DNA of 64,000 nucleotides, taken from an uncultured Clostridia bacterium (GTDB lineage Bacteria; Bacillota; Clostridia; Oscillospirales; Acutalibacteraceae). Positions 1-8,330 of this stretch are shown piece by piece (the stretch's first letter is position 1; each line of letters starts with the position of its first letter). The stretch spans positions 17,408-81,407 of the forward strand of contig CANQGT010000007.1 in assembly GCA_947623505.1 (NCBI GenBank), in the 5' to 3' direction. The notes under the pieces are model-generated. The model was not told where the DNA came from and did no database searches. It saw nothing but the letters and a program-made list of their open reading frames with translations. The position numbers and the translations under genes are program-made.

Positions 1-162
1 TATCATTTCGCCAAGCTCGGGATTTGCGCTTGAACGCGGTATTCTCGCGTCAACTATTTCAACTATCCCGTCAACAAGGCTGAGATTTTCTTTTATCAGC
101 CGCCTCGTTTTAGCCATATGACCGGGGAACCACTGCACGCTCTGCTTTTGAAAATCGGGCAT
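1..162 (-). CDS. rbgA: Ribosome biogenesis GTPase RbgA/YlqF, N-terminal fragment
   Basis: Only the first 54 codons lie in the window; the gene continues past base 1. The ATG at 160-162 opens a protein whose residues 9-18 read VQWFPGHMAK, followed by a helix and then DARIPRSSANP. This is the opening of the YlqF/RbgA circularly permuted GTPases, which act in the cytoplasm in late assembly of the 50S subunit. The GTPase motifs themselves are outside the window. It lies just downstream of rplS, the usual Firmicutes neighbourhood, but a terminator separates the two, so it probably also has its own promoter or depends on read-through. The Shine-Dalgarno sequence is weak (GGCGGTGG). Family identity is fairly sure from the N-terminal signature alone. 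Confidence 0.85.
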   Translation of the reverse strand, partial: MPDFQKQSVQWFPGHMAKTRRLIKENLSLVDGIVEIVDARIPRSSANPELGEMI

Positions 163-218
163 TATGCCACCGCCTTTACCAAAAATATAATACCAAAAAT
201 CCGTTCGTTTTTCAACAC

Positions 219-249
219 GAAAAAACCGCCTCTTTGAAAGAAGCGGTTT
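219..249 (-). terminator. Rho-independent terminator after rplS
   Basis: On the minus strand, arms AAACCGC...GCGGTTT extended by TCTTT/AAAGA form a hairpin that runs into a T tract (bases 225-219). It sits 13 bases after the rplS stop codon and before rbgA. Confidence 0.85.
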
Positions 250-261
250 AAAGGCAAAACT

Positions 262-603
262 TTATATATCGGCCTTGACTTTTGCGGACTTGCCGACTCT
301 GCTGCGCAGATAATAGAGCTTGGCGCGGCGAACCTTACCGCGGCGAACGATCTCCACGGAATCCACGTTAGCGGAATTGTAAGGGAACACACGCTCGATA
401 CCAACGCCGTAGGATATGCGGCGAACGGTAAAGGTTTTTGAAATGCCGGAGCCCTTTATAGCAATGACGGTGCCCTCAAACATCTGAACTCTTTCGTTTT
501 TACCCTCACGAATGCGAACACCTACTCTTACGGTGTCGCCGATGCTGAAATCGGGAAGCTGCTTTTGGGCGCTGCCCGCTTCAATGATTTTAATAGCGTC
601 CAT
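262..603 (-). CDS. rplS: 50S ribosomal protein L19
   Basis: A 113-residue protein, the normal length for L19, which lies at the 30S-50S interface of the ribosome. Recognisable segments are [17 protein letters not shown] near residue 20, [12 protein letters not shown] near 43, and the C-terminal RRAKLYYLR. The ATG at 601-603 follows a strong AAGGAGG with good spacing. It has its own promoter (733-761) and a roughly 120-base 5' leader that folds into hairpins, suggesting autogenous control, and it is closed by a terminator at 219-249. It therefore looks like a single-gene unit inserted between the radical SAM genes and rbgA. Confidence 0.97.
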   Translation of the reverse strand: MDAIKIIEAGSAQKQLPDFSIGDTVRVGVRIREGKNERVQMFEGTVIAIKGSGISKTFTVRRISYGVGIERVFPYNSANVDSVEIVRRGKVRRAKLYYLRSRVGKSAKVKADI

Positions 604-726
604 TAAAATTTCCTCCTTATTATTTTTCAGATGTTCTTAACAAATCGATTGACAGAGGACCATCCGCTTAAATGCTTTAAAACGCCAAGCATTTAACGCG
701 TTGCGGGATAGCAACGGAGCAAATGC
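604..726 (-). ncRNA. Probable L19 (rplS) leader RNA
   Basis: The transcript from the promoter at 733-761 would carry about 120 untranslated bases before rplS. On the minus strand these contain a hairpin GTTGC/GCAAC (700-715) and a second AAATGCTT/AAGCATTT (670-694), followed by a conserved-looking GGATGGTCCTCTG. An L19 leader family is known in Firmicutes. The assignment rests on position and hairpins, not on a covariance search. Confidence 0.55.
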
Positions 727-732
727 CTAAGT

Positions 733-761
733 AATATAACACAAAGCCGCGAAAAATGCAA
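733..761 (-). promoter_or_regulatory. SigA-type promoter for rplS
   Basis: Minus strand TTGCAT (761-756), 17-base spacer, TATATT (738-733). It lies immediately after the stop of the upstream gene and at the right distance to produce the rplS leader. Confidence 0.7.
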
Positions 762-766
762 GCCTT

Positions 767-1432
767 TTATTTAAAAATCTTATAATCCTTATCAAGAAGC
801 GCCGTTCTCGTTATGTTTTTCCACTCATAATCCAAGCCCGTGAGCTTTATCAGCGTATCAAGCAAAAGAGCAGGATTGAGATTTTTTGAGTTTCCCGCCG
901 CGAGCCTCGCGTTGAGAACTATCCCGTTATCCTTAATCGATAAACTGTATTCGTCTATAAGCGGTTTTATATCCGTTTCTTTCACAACGCGGCGTCTGCC
1001 CTGCTTCGCCTTCTTTTCAACCGTTATCCGCTCGGAGCCGAGCGCCTCTTTGATTTTTTCAAACGCCGACGCGTTATCGTTAAATTCAAGCCGAAAAACA
1101 TAATCCGAAAAAGCGATTTCGCCGCTGTCACGAAAATCGTCGTAAATATCGGTTATCCTTATTCCGTCCGGCAAAGCGTCGTTAAGCCTGCGCTTTATCT
1201 CAGCGTTCGCCATTTCTCCCACAATGCGTATATCCATACTCTCGCAACGGCTTTCGACGCCGAGCGAAAGAGGCAGAGAAAAGCTCATATACGGATGGGG
1301 GTTATAGCCCTCGGTATACCATAGAGGTATCCGCGCCCTTGCAAGCGCTCTGGCCATACAGCGGTTTAAATCGAGATGACTTATATATTTGCATCGGTCG
1401 GTCTTTGAAAAGCGAACTCTAATCTCTCGCAT
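767..1432 (-). CDS. Radical SAM-associated TIGR03936 (DUF2344) family protein
   Basis: A 221-residue protein opening MREIRVRFSKTD..., with the conserved ISHLDLNRCMARALARA helix near 18-35 and EGYNPHPYMSFSLPLSLGVES near 41-61, the signature of the DUF2344/TIGR03936 family. These proteins accompany or are fused to the TIGR03960 radical SAM protein, as here: the reading frames overlap by 14 bases and the ATG has a GGAGG inside the partner gene. The biochemical role is not established; tRNA or ribosome maturation has been suggested by linkage to ribosomal protein genes such as the nearby rplS. The protein itself has no cysteine cluster, so it is a partner rather than an enzyme of the radical SAM type. 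Confidence 0.9.
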   Translation of the reverse strand: MREIRVRFSKTDRCKYISHLDLNRCMARALARARIPLWYTEGYNPHPYMSFSLPLSLGVESRCESMDIRIVGEMANAEIKRRLNDALPDGIRITDIYDDFRDSGEIAFSDYVFRLEFNDNASAFEKIKEALGSERITVEKKAKQGRRRVVKETDIKPLIDEYSLSIKDNGIVLNARLAAGNSKNLNPALLLDTLIKLTGLDYEWKNITRTALLDKDYKIFK

Positions 1433-3260
1433 CGCAGTGGCCTCCGTTCAGCGTATTTGCCCCGCAGCCCGCGCATTTTACGCGGCAGTGCGGCGTTGTT
1501 TTGCCCTCGTATGCCCTGATGTTTTCACGCTCAAGAAATTTTCTTGAAACGCCGAAATCAAGGTGATCCCACGGCAAAAGCTCATCAAACGGCCTTTTGC
1601 GCCTTGTGTAAAAATACGGATCTATGCCGTTTTCGTCAAACGCTTTCATCCAAGCGTCAAAATTGAACTTATCGTCCCAGGAATCAAATTTGCAGCCAAG
1701 CTTCCAAGCATCCAGCAAAACGGCGCAGAGCCGCCTGTCCCCTCTCGCCAAAACGCCCTCAAGCAAAGAGCTCGGCGTTTCGTGGTAGGAAACCTTCACC
1801 TTTTTGCTCGGTATTGCCTCAAGCAGGCGGCGTTGCTTCTCTTTGAGGCTCTCCATACTGTCCTCCGCCTCCCACTGAAACGGAGTGAACGGTTTCGGTA
1901 TAAAAGAAGCGCAGCTCACCGAAACCTGCATTCCGGAGCCTTTTCTGCTGTTGGGATTATTGTAAAACGCGTGCAGTACCTTCATCGCAAGGTCGGCGAT
2001 ACCCTCTATATCCTCCATCGTCTCGGTCGGCAGACCCATCATAAAATAGAGCTTTACGGAAGTCCAGCCGTTGTCAAAGGCTTTGTTGCAGGTGGAGAGC
2101 ACCTCTTCCTCCGTAACGTTTTTATTTATAACGTCTCTGAGTCTCTGCGTTCCCGCCTCGGGCGCAAACGTAAGCCCGCTTCGCCTGACTTTATTGAGCT
2201 TGTCCACAAGCTCATCGGAAAAATTATCAACTCTGAGCGACGGCAGAGAGAGGTTGATTTTTTCCTCAACCGTCCAGTCGATAAGAGAACTGAGCATTTC
2301 GTTTACGCGGCTATGGTCGGACGTGGAGAGAGAGCATAGGGAGAGCTCATCGTAGCCCGTTGATTTTATCAGAGCCTTTGCCTGCTCGTTAATTGTTTCA
2401 ACGCTTTTTTCCCTGATAGGTCTGTATGTAAAACCCGCCTGGCAAAAACGGCAGCCTCTTATACAGCCCCTGAATATTTCCTCAACCGCTCTGTCGTGAA
2501 CGATGCTTATAAACGGAACGACAAATTCCTTTGGATAATAGCATTTGTTCATATCAGAAACGACCGATTTTTTAACCTTTTCGGGCGCACCGAAAAGCGG
2601 TTTCAACTGTTTCAGCGTTCCGTCGGCGTTATAGCTCGGTTCGTAAAGAGACGGCACGTAAACGCCCGTTATATCCTTGGCTTTAAGCAAAAATTCGCGC
2701 TTGGACAAGCCGTTTTTCTTACATTCCTTCAGCAGTTCGATAACAGCTGGGGTGCTTTCCTCGCCGTCCCCCAAAAAGACAATATCCACAAAATCAGCCA
2801 CGGGTTCGGGATTGCAGGCGCAGGGGCCTCCGCAACAGATTATGGGGGTAAGCTCCGTTCTGTCCGCCGATTTCAGCGGAATTTGGGCAAGATCGAGCAT
2901 ATTGAGCATATTTGTATAACAAAGCTCATACATAAGCGAAAAGCCGACCATATCAAAATCCTTTATAAAATCCCCGCTCTCAAGGGCAAAAAGAGGAACG
3001 CCGCGCTTTCGCATCTGCTCCTCCATATCGATATCGGGGGCAAAAACACGCTCGCACCAGCTGTCCTCCCTTTCATTCACAAGGGAATAGAGTATTTTCA
3101 TACCGAGGTGGCTCATTCCTATCTCGTATAAATCGGGGAAGCAGAACGCATAGCGTATATCCACCTTTTCGGCGTCTTTTACAACGCTGTTTAACTCGCC
3201 GCCCGAATAACGCGCGGGTTTTTGCACATATTGAAGCAGCTTTTCAATAATTTTTTTCAT
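1419..3260 (-). CDS. TIGR03960 family B12-binding/radical SAM protein
   Basis: A 613-residue protein with an N-terminal cobalamin-binding-like Rossmann region (about 30-200) and a radical SAM domain whose 4Fe-4S motif reads CIRGCRFCQAG (CxxxCxxC) near residue 268. The C-terminus has another cysteine group, CRVKCAGCG followed by GGHC, which could bind a further metal. The family is widespread in Clostridia and linked to TIGR03936 and ribosomal protein genes; its substrate is unknown to me. The ATG at 3258-3260 has an AAGAGG ribosome site. The start lies inside the end of the upstream M50 protease gene (17-base overlap), so the two are probably translationally coupled. Confidence 0.9.
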   Translation of the reverse strand: MKKIIEKLLQYVQKPARYSGGELNSVVKDAEKVDIRYAFCFPDLYEIGMSHLGMKILYSLVNEREDSWCERVFAPDIDMEEQMRKRGVPLFALESGDFIKDFDMVGFSLMYELCYTNMLNMLDLAQIPLKSADRTELTPIICCGGPCACNPEPVADFVDIVFLGDGEESTPAVIELLKECKKNGLSKREFLLKAKDITGVYVPSLYEPSYNADGTLKQLKPLFGAPEKVKKSVVSDMNKCYYPKEFVVPFISIVHDRAVEEIFRGCIRGCRFCQAGFTYRPIREKSVETINEQAKALIKSTGYDELSLCSLSTSDHSRVNEMLSSLIDWTVEEKINLSLPSLRVDNFSDELVDKLNKVRRSGLTFAPEAGTQRLRDVINKNVTEEEVLSTCNKAFDNGWTSVKLYFMMGLPTETMEDIEGIADLAMKVLHAFYNNPNSRKGSGMQVSVSCASFIPKPFTPFQWEAEDSMESLKEKQRRLLEAIPSKKVKVSYHETPSSLLEGVLARGDRRLCAVLLDAWKLGCKFDSWDDKFNFDAWMKAFDENGIDPYFYTRRKRPFDELLPWDHLDFGVSRKFLERENIRAYEGKTTPHCRVKCAGCGANTLNGGHCDARD

Positions 3261-3786
3261 ATAAACCTCTTATATCGTCAAAATTAAAAAAAATAAGATA
3301 GGCGGTTATCAACAGCAGAGAATATATTTTGTACTCAAAAAGGAGATAAAGGGATAAAAAAAGGAGGGCGATAAGTGATAAAAAAGTGACAATTAGCCCC
3401 GCCTTAGGGAAAAACAACCGCAGTATTCTGCCGCCGTCAAGAGGTGACGCGGGAAAGATATTGAGAAGAAAAAGGGCAAGATTTGCGTCGTCTTTCATCG
3501 CGGCATACAAGGCAAGATTTACGGCGGGCCCGCTGAGAAGAACAAAAAATTCTTTCAACGCCGAAAGATTTTTTTTATATTTCATCGAAAAGCCGTAAAA
3601 CGAAAGATTCATATAATAGGGCTTTGCGCCGAACAAAATCAGCGCCGCTATATGCCCCGCCTCGTGCAGCAGGGAAAACAGGATAAGCCTCGCCGCGCCG
3701 TCATACCCGTAAAGCACGGCAAACGAAAGCAGAATAAGAAAAGTAAATTCAAGCCTGAAAGTAAAACCGTTTATTTTAATTTCCAC
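3244..3786 (-). CDS. M50 (site-2) metalloprotease, SpoIVFB-like
   Basis: An intramembrane zinc protease of 180 residues. The zinc motif HEAGH lies at 41-45 in a hydrophobic helix, and the third ligand motif LDGGR is near 116-120. At least four other hydrophobic segments are visible. SpoIVFB members cleave pro-sigma-K during sporulation, and the presence of spoIIGA-sigE 24 kb away shows this is a spore former, but no SpoIVFA partner is adjacent, so a different membrane substrate is possible. The start is GTG (3786) with GGTGGTAT ahead of it. It is shorter than B. subtilis SpoIVFB (about 288 residues) and lacks a C-terminal CBS-like domain. It lies 30 bases after ruvX. Confidence 0.8.
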   Translation of the reverse strand: MEIKINGFTFRLEFTFLILLSFAVLYGYDGAARLILFSLLHEAGHIAALILFGAKPYYMNLSFYGFSMKYKKNLSALKEFFVLLSGPAVNLALYAAMKDDANLALFLLNIFPASPLDGGRILRLFFPKAGLIVTFLSLIALLFLSLYLLFEYKIYSLLLITAYLIFFNFDDIRGLYEKNY

Positions 3787-3816
3787 GATACCACCGTAAA
3801 ATCATACGGCGGAAAT

Positions 3817-4230
3817 TTATTTTTTATTCTTATCGAGATAAGATTGCAAAATCATAACGGCGGAAACGGCATCCACCTTTTCCCTGCGCTTTTTTCCGTA
3901 AACATTATTCGCGGAAAGAATATCATAGGCCATTACGGTAGTCAGCCGTTCGTCCTCAAATTCAACGGGAACGCCGGATTTTTCGGCAAGCGCTTTTCCG
4001 AATTCCGAGCAGGCCTCGGCGCGAAAGCCGAAACTGCCGTCCATATTTTTAGGCAGCCCCAAAACGATTCTTGAAATGCCTTCGCTTTTAACGATATTGC
4101 ACAGCCTGTCAATCAGCGCGGGCATATTCTTTTCTTTTATCACTTCATAAGGGGAAGCAAGAGAGAGCCCTATATCGGATAACGCCACACCCGTTCGCGC
4201 GTCGCCGTAATCCACGCCCATAATTTTCAT
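3817..4230 (-). CDS. ruvX: Putative pre-16S rRNA nuclease / Holliday junction resolvase YqgF
   Basis: A 137-residue RNase H-fold protein. The N-terminus MKIMGVDYGDARTGVALSD carries the first catalytic Asp; VLGLPKNMDGS near 70 and FEDERLTT near 99 hold the other conserved motifs, with the final Asp in KVDAVSA. YqgF enzymes act in 16S rRNA 5' maturation and in some species cleave Holliday junctions. I chose the ATG at 4228-4230 (SD GAGGT) rather than one 30 bases upstream, because the upstream codons lie inside the terminator of the preceding gene and are not conserved. It probably runs on into the M50 protease. Confidence 0.93.
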   Translation of the reverse strand: MKIMGVDYGDARTGVALSDIGLSLASPYEVIKEKNMPALIDRLCNIVKSEGISRIVLGLPKNMDGSFGFRAEACSEFGKALAEKSGVPVEFEDERLTTVMAYDILSANNVYGKKRREKVDAVSAVMILQSYLDKNKK

Positions 4231-4248
4231 AAAATTTACCTCAAGAAA

Positions 4249-4278
4249 TAACGGCATCACAAAAATATGATGCCGTTA
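4249..4278 (-). terminator. Terminator hairpin between the PBP gene and ruvX
   Basis: Perfect 11-base arms TAACGGCATCA/TGATGCCGTTA around an 8-base loop, 12 bases beyond the PBP stop. The T tract after it is poor (TTTCTT), so termination may be partial and allow ruvX read-through. Confidence 0.6.
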
Positions 4279-4289
4279 CAGCTTTTTAT

Positions 4290-6785
4290 TTATCGGTCAC
4301 CGTTGCCGTCATTGCCGCCCGAAGAAGAATTATCCGCGGCGGTTCCCTCACCGCCCGAAGCGGTGCCTGACGAGTTGCCGCCCGCAGCAGTACCTGACGA
4401 GTTGTCGCCCGAAGCGGTGCCGTTTGAGTCTCCTCCCGAAGCGCCGTCCGCCGCAGCAGCGGTCGTTTCGGGTGGCTTAGTCGTCCCCGATCTGCCTGAA
4501 TACGCGGGAAGATTGTTTACGTCGTACCAACCGTATCTTCCGCTCGAATACCGCGCTAAAAGTCCGTTATACGGATCGTAAGCTTTTCTCACAATACCGT
4601 CGTATTCGGGAAATTCTTTTACATTTTTCCCGTTTTTTTCATAAATGCGTGTGAATACGGCATTCCAAAGCGTGCCCGCGGGGTTCGGCGAAAGGTGGTA
4701 AACGATTTCCTTATTCGTGTCGTAACCGTACCAAACGGCGGCAATATATTCGGGAGTGCCGCCTATAAACCAACGGTCAAAGCTGCCGCTGGTGGTACCC
4801 GTTTTTCCTATGCACTGAACGTTATTTATTTTATAGTAACGGCCCGTACCGCTTGTCATAACAGTTTGCAGAAGCTTGTTCATTACCCAAGCCGTGCCTT
4901 CCGAAAGCGCCTGTTCCTTTGTCTCCTCCGGCTTGCTTTCAAGTATAACGTTATCGCGGCTGTCCGTAACCTTATAGTAACAGTAAGGATAATAGTATTT
5001 TCCGCCGTTGCCGAAAGCGGCATAAGCCGCGGTCATTTCAAGCGGGATAGTGCCCGTTGTGGTACCGCCGAGGCCTACGGGAGACCAGTCTCTGTCCTTC
5101 ACGTCGTCAAGGGTGGAAATGTGAAATTTCTTTGTAAGGTAATCAAAGGAATAATCGACGCCGATTTTGATAAGAGTCCTTATGGCGATAGTATTCTTTG
5201 ACAGGGCAAGCCCTACCTGAATCGGTATTCTGTCGCCCGAATAGCCTCCGCCCTCATTGGTGGGCCACGGCTTTCCGTCTACCTTGATGCTTGAGGGTGC
5301 GTCCAGCTCGATAGTGGACCAATAAAAATCGAAATCATCTTCCTGAAGGCTCTTTTCAAGCGCGGGGCCGTAAACGCCGATCGGCTTCATTGTGGATCCC
5401 GGTGGGCGCTCCGCTTCGGTTGCTCTGTTGAAGCCGAGAGCGGTTTTCTTTTTACCCGTTCCGCCAACAAGGCCGAGCACTCTGCCCTTGTAATCCATTA
5501 CCGCCATTGCACCCTGAACGGATTCGTCAGGCATTCTTCTGTAATTTTCATAAACATCTTCAAGGGACGCCTGAACGTTCTGATCCATTGCCGAATATAT
5601 TTTCAGACCGCCGCCGTAAATCATATTACGCGCGCGGCGATAAGTGTAGCCCTGTTTCTGAAGATCGCTTATAACGGTTTTTATAACGTAATCTATATAC
5701 CACGAATCAATAACGTTTGTCTGCGCGTCTTTATCATCGCCCGTTACCTGACTGCCCTTATAATCCGGGCTGTTGGTAAACACCATTTTATAGGCGACCG
5801 CCTCGTCGTACTGCTCTTTAGTGATAAGATTCTGCTCGAGCATTGCGGAGAGCACCAAAAGCTGCCTTTTCCTGTTATTGTCGGGATTGATAAGCGGATT
5901 GTACTTTGAAGGCGACTGAGTGATAGAGGCAAGGCAGGCGCATTCGGCTATATTCAGTTTGTCAACGTCCTTGCCGAAATAAGTTTCCGCCGCGGTTCTC
6001 ACTCCGTAGCACCCGCTCGAAAGGAAAATAGTGTTGAGATAAGCCTCAAGAATATCGTCCTTTTTATTATGCTTTTCAAGGTTAAGCGCGGAAAGTATCT
6101 CGTTGAATTTTCTTGAGAGGGTTACCTGCTTTTCATCCGTAAGATTTTTGATAAGCTGCTGCGTTATCGTTGAACCGCCCTGGCCGAGATTCGACGGCTT
6201 GACTATAACGCCGACCGTTCGTATCCAGTCCACCCCGTGATGCTTTCTGAATCTTTGATCCTCGATCGCGATAACAGCCTTGGGCAGATATTCGCTCATA
6301 TCCTCAAGATTGACCCAAATACGGTTTTCCTCGCCGTGAAGACGGGTAAGCTCTTTAAGGGAGCCGTCCTCATTATAAGCGTAAATATAGGATGTCTGGT
6401 TAAGAGAATATTTGCGCTCGGTAAGATCGAAAACGGCCTCGCCGTTTATAACGCTGAACGCGTAAATCAGCATAACGGAAGCGCACACAACCGCAACTAC
6501 GGCGCACACCATCGCTATGCCCGCGATAGCCCTAAATATCCTGAAACCGACTGAGGTTTTGCGGCTTTCTTTCTTTTTATCGGATTTCTTTTTCTTTTTT
6601 TCGATAACTCTTCCGCGTTCGGCGGATCTTATGTCCTTTGATTTAGACGCGGGGCCTTCGATATTGTAAGCGGCGGGCACATCGTTCTTTTTGGAACTCA
6701 GGCTGTTCTTATCCTCGTCGTAAACCTTCGCGGAATTATTCAAAAATGATTCCAACAGGTCGTCGTTATAATCTTTTGACGCCAT
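4290..6785 (-). CDS. Class A penicillin-binding protein (PBP1A-type)
   Basis: An 831-residue bifunctional peptidoglycan synthase. A basic cytoplasmic N-terminus (lysine cluster near 63-73) precedes one membrane anchor (about 83-112). The GT51 glycosyltransferase carries IAIEDQRFRKHHGVDW and GGSTITQQLIKN. The transpeptidase has the active-site motif STMK within RPPGSTMKP, then SKN, then KTGTT, so all catalytic motifs are intact. The last 65 residues are a low-complexity Gly/Ser/Thr/Asn tail with repeated NSSGTA units, probably a flexible linker in the wall. SD GGGAGG precedes the ATG at 6783-6785. The gene stands alone, between the exonuclease gene and ruvX. Confidence 0.95.
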   Translation of the reverse strand: MASKDYNDDLLESFLNNSAKVYDEDKNSLSSKKNDVPAAYNIEGPASKSKDIRSAERGRVIEKKKKKSDKKKESRKTSVGFRIFRAIAGIAMVCAVVAVVCASVMLIYAFSVINGEAVFDLTERKYSLNQTSYIYAYNEDGSLKELTRLHGEENRIWVNLEDMSEYLPKAVIAIEDQRFRKHHGVDWIRTVGVIVKPSNLGQGGSTITQQLIKNLTDEKQVTLSRKFNEILSALNLEKHNKKDDILEAYLNTIFLSSGCYGVRTAAETYFGKDVDKLNIAECACLASITQSPSKYNPLINPDNNRKRQLLVLSAMLEQNLITKEQYDEAVAYKMVFTNSPDYKGSQVTGDDKDAQTNVIDSWYIDYVIKTVISDLQKQGYTYRRARNMIYGGGLKIYSAMDQNVQASLEDVYENYRRMPDESVQGAMAVMDYKGRVLGLVGGTGKKKTALGFNRATEAERPPGSTMKPIGVYGPALEKSLQEDDFDFYWSTIELDAPSSIKVDGKPWPTNEGGGYSGDRIPIQVGLALSKNTIAIRTLIKIGVDYSFDYLTKKFHISTLDDVKDRDWSPVGLGGTTTGTIPLEMTAAYAAFGNGGKYYYPYCYYKVTDSRDNVILESKPEETKEQALSEGTAWVMNKLLQTVMTSGTGRYYKINNVQCIGKTGTTSGSFDRWFIGGTPEYIAAVWYGYDTNKEIVYHLSPNPAGTLWNAVFTRIYEKNGKNVKEFPEYDGIVRKAYDPYNGLLARYSSGRYGWYDVNNLPAYSGRSGTTKPPETTAAAADGASGGDSNGTASGDNSSGTAAGGNSSGTASGGEGTAADNSSSGGNDGNGDR

Positions 6786-6885
6786 ATTTCAACCTCCCTT
6801 GGAAAAGCCGAAATTTTCAATAACAGATTTATTATATAATAAATCAATTTACAGATAAAGGGTTTTATGCAAAATTAACACAATC

Positions 6886-7755
6886 TTAATTATTAAAGCC
6901 ATCCGCTCTCTTTTTATTCATAACGTTTATCTTTTTCGTTACGACAACTCCGTCATAAGTCTTTTTGGCTCTGATAAACGCCCAAAATTTCTTTTTGCAT
7001 TTCCTGCATTCGCATACCGTGCGGAATGATTTATTTACCGATTCGTAGCCTTTCAGCACCCGAAGATCCGACTTACAGTATGGGCAATTCAGCTTTTCCG
7101 TATTCACATTGAAATCCTCGGCAACGTTTCTTGTAAGATAATAAGGCTTGAATATAAGCCTTTCAAAGAAGCGGCTGTCGCACTCGGTCATAAAGCCCGC
7201 GAATTTCTTTTTATCGAAAACTTTGCGAAAGCATTCGGCGGCAAGATAGCAATCCTCAAGCGCCCTGTGCAGATTTTCCGTGTTTACCGATATCTCCATC
7301 AGCTCGGCGCACTTTGAAAGCCCCACCTGATTGGAGCCCGTGTTTTCAAGAAAGGACTGGCAGTATTTCTGCACGTCGGCATATTTTTTTATAAAACCTA
7401 CGTTGCTTGTGCCGATAAGATTTTTAAAATTATCCACAAGCACATAGAGGTCGCTGTTCGACCAGCTCATAAAAACGCTGTTATCCCTGCCGCTCCACCT
7501 TGAGAAATCGGCCATCGCCTTATCAAACGGCACGCCGTTTTCCCTTATCTCGTCAACCGAAATATGGGTAAGATTTTTAAACCTTGACGAGAGCTTTGAA
7601 TAATGCTTTGTTTTTATAAGCTGCTTGAACGTGTCGGCAATATTAAGTTTTTCGTCAAGCTTGACAGCGCCTATCTCAACTATTTCGTTAACGCCCTTTC
7701 GCAATTTATAGTCGTAAGCGTTGTTCCATTCCAAATCGAAAATAACGTAAAACAT
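6886..7755 (-). CDS. DEDDh 3'-5' exonuclease with C-terminal zinc ribbon
   Basis: A 289-residue protein. The N-terminus MFYVIFDLEWN gives the first acidic pair of the DnaQ/RNase T exonuclease fold; SWSNSDLYVL supplies the second motif and HRALEDCYLAA the final His/Asp. The last 80 residues contain CPYCKSD and CECRKCKKKF, two CxxC knuckles that look like a zinc ribbon for nucleic acid binding. The target is not known; relatives are described as KapD-like or general exonucleases. I chose the ATG at 7753-7755 (SD GGAG). An in-frame ATG 36 bases upstream falls in the second arm and T tract of the secG terminator and cannot be the true start. Confidence 0.85.
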   Translation of the reverse strand: MFYVIFDLEWNNAYDYKLRKGVNEIVEIGAVKLDEKLNIADTFKQLIKTKHYSKLSSRFKNLTHISVDEIRENGVPFDKAMADFSRWSGRDNSVFMSWSNSDLYVLVDNFKNLIGTSNVGFIKKYADVQKYCQSFLENTGSNQVGLSKCAELMEISVNTENLHRALEDCYLAAECFRKVFDKKKFAGFMTECDSRFFERLIFKPYYLTRNVAEDFNVNTEKLNCPYCKSDLRVLKGYESVNKSFRTVCECRKCKKKFWAFIRAKKTYDGVVVTKKINVMNKKRADGFNN

Positions 7756-7773
7756 TTTTACTCCGCAGTCTGC

Positions 7774-7803
7774 AAAAAAATAACCTTGCATAACGCAAGG
7801 TTA
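7774..7803 (-). terminator. Rho-independent terminator of secG
   Basis: Minus strand arms TAACCTTGC/GCAAGGTTA with a five-base loop, followed by seven T residues, 12 bases after the secG stop. Confidence 0.9.
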
Positions 7804-7814
7804 CCGGCAAATCC

Positions 7815-8066
7815 TCAGCCAATGAAAAGAAAAACAAAAAACGCGGCAAGCACAACAACAAAGAAACCGCCGATGAGCCACTTCGTCGCTTTTTCGAGTT
7901 TTGCCTCGATCGTGCGCGCTTTTGCTTTACCGAGGAAGGTTTCCGCGCCGCCGGCTATTGCGCCCGAAAGATTCTGCGATCTTCCCTCCTGCATAAGAAC
8001 GATAACCGTTATTATCAGCGACGCCACAATCAAAACGGCGCCGAATACATAATGATACCAAAGCAT
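7815..8066 (-). CDS. secG: Preprotein translocase subunit SecG
   Basis: An 83-residue protein with the SecG layout: a first membrane helix (about 5-25), a short polar loop LMQEGRSQNLSGAIAGGAETF carrying the family signature, and a second helix (about 62-82). SecG assists SecYE in protein export. ATG at 8064-8066 with GGAGG, its own strong promoter, and a terminator directly after it: a monocistronic gene. The loop match makes the call secure despite the small size. Confidence 0.95.
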   Translation of the reverse strand: MLWYHYVFGAVLIVASLIITVIVLMQEGRSQNLSGAIAGGAETFLGKAKARTIEAKLEKATKWLIGGFFVVVLAAFFVFLFIG

Positions 8067-8102
8067 CGTGATTTTCCTCCGTAGATAAATTAGTACTTAT
8101 GG

Positions 8103-8131
8103 ATTATAGCACAACATAATTCATAATGCAA
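8103..8131 (-). promoter_or_regulatory. SigA-type promoter of secG
   Basis: Minus strand TTGCAT (8131-8126), 17-base spacer, perfect TATAAT (8108-8103), about 35 bases before the secG start. The rest of the 264-base gap up to 8330 is A+T-rich with no gene seen. Confidence 0.85.
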
Positions 8132-8301
8132 GATATTTTTTTCTAATAATTTACTCGAATTATTTTTGCGGTAAAAGATTATAATATTATCGGAAGATAT
8201 GATTATATTAACGCTAATCAAAAACCTAAGCGTTCGACTTAATTTACAAACAGTTTTTATCGCCGCGCTTTAAGATTTCCGCGCTATTTCTCATACCTTC
8301 C

Positions 8302-8322
8302 GAGCTGCCGGCAACGGCAGCT
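8302..8322. terminator. Hairpin after topoisomerase subunit A, terminator-like
   Basis: Arms GAGCTGCC/GGCAGCTC with a five-base loop lie 9 bases beyond the stop of the topoisomerase A gene. There is no T tract on the minus strand, so it may only stabilise the transcript end. Confidence 0.4.
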
Positions 8323-8330
8323 CTCTTTAT

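Noticed and set aside
7756..7791. A 12-residue N-terminal extension for the exonuclease
   Set aside because: Its codons are the second arm and T tract of the secG terminator.
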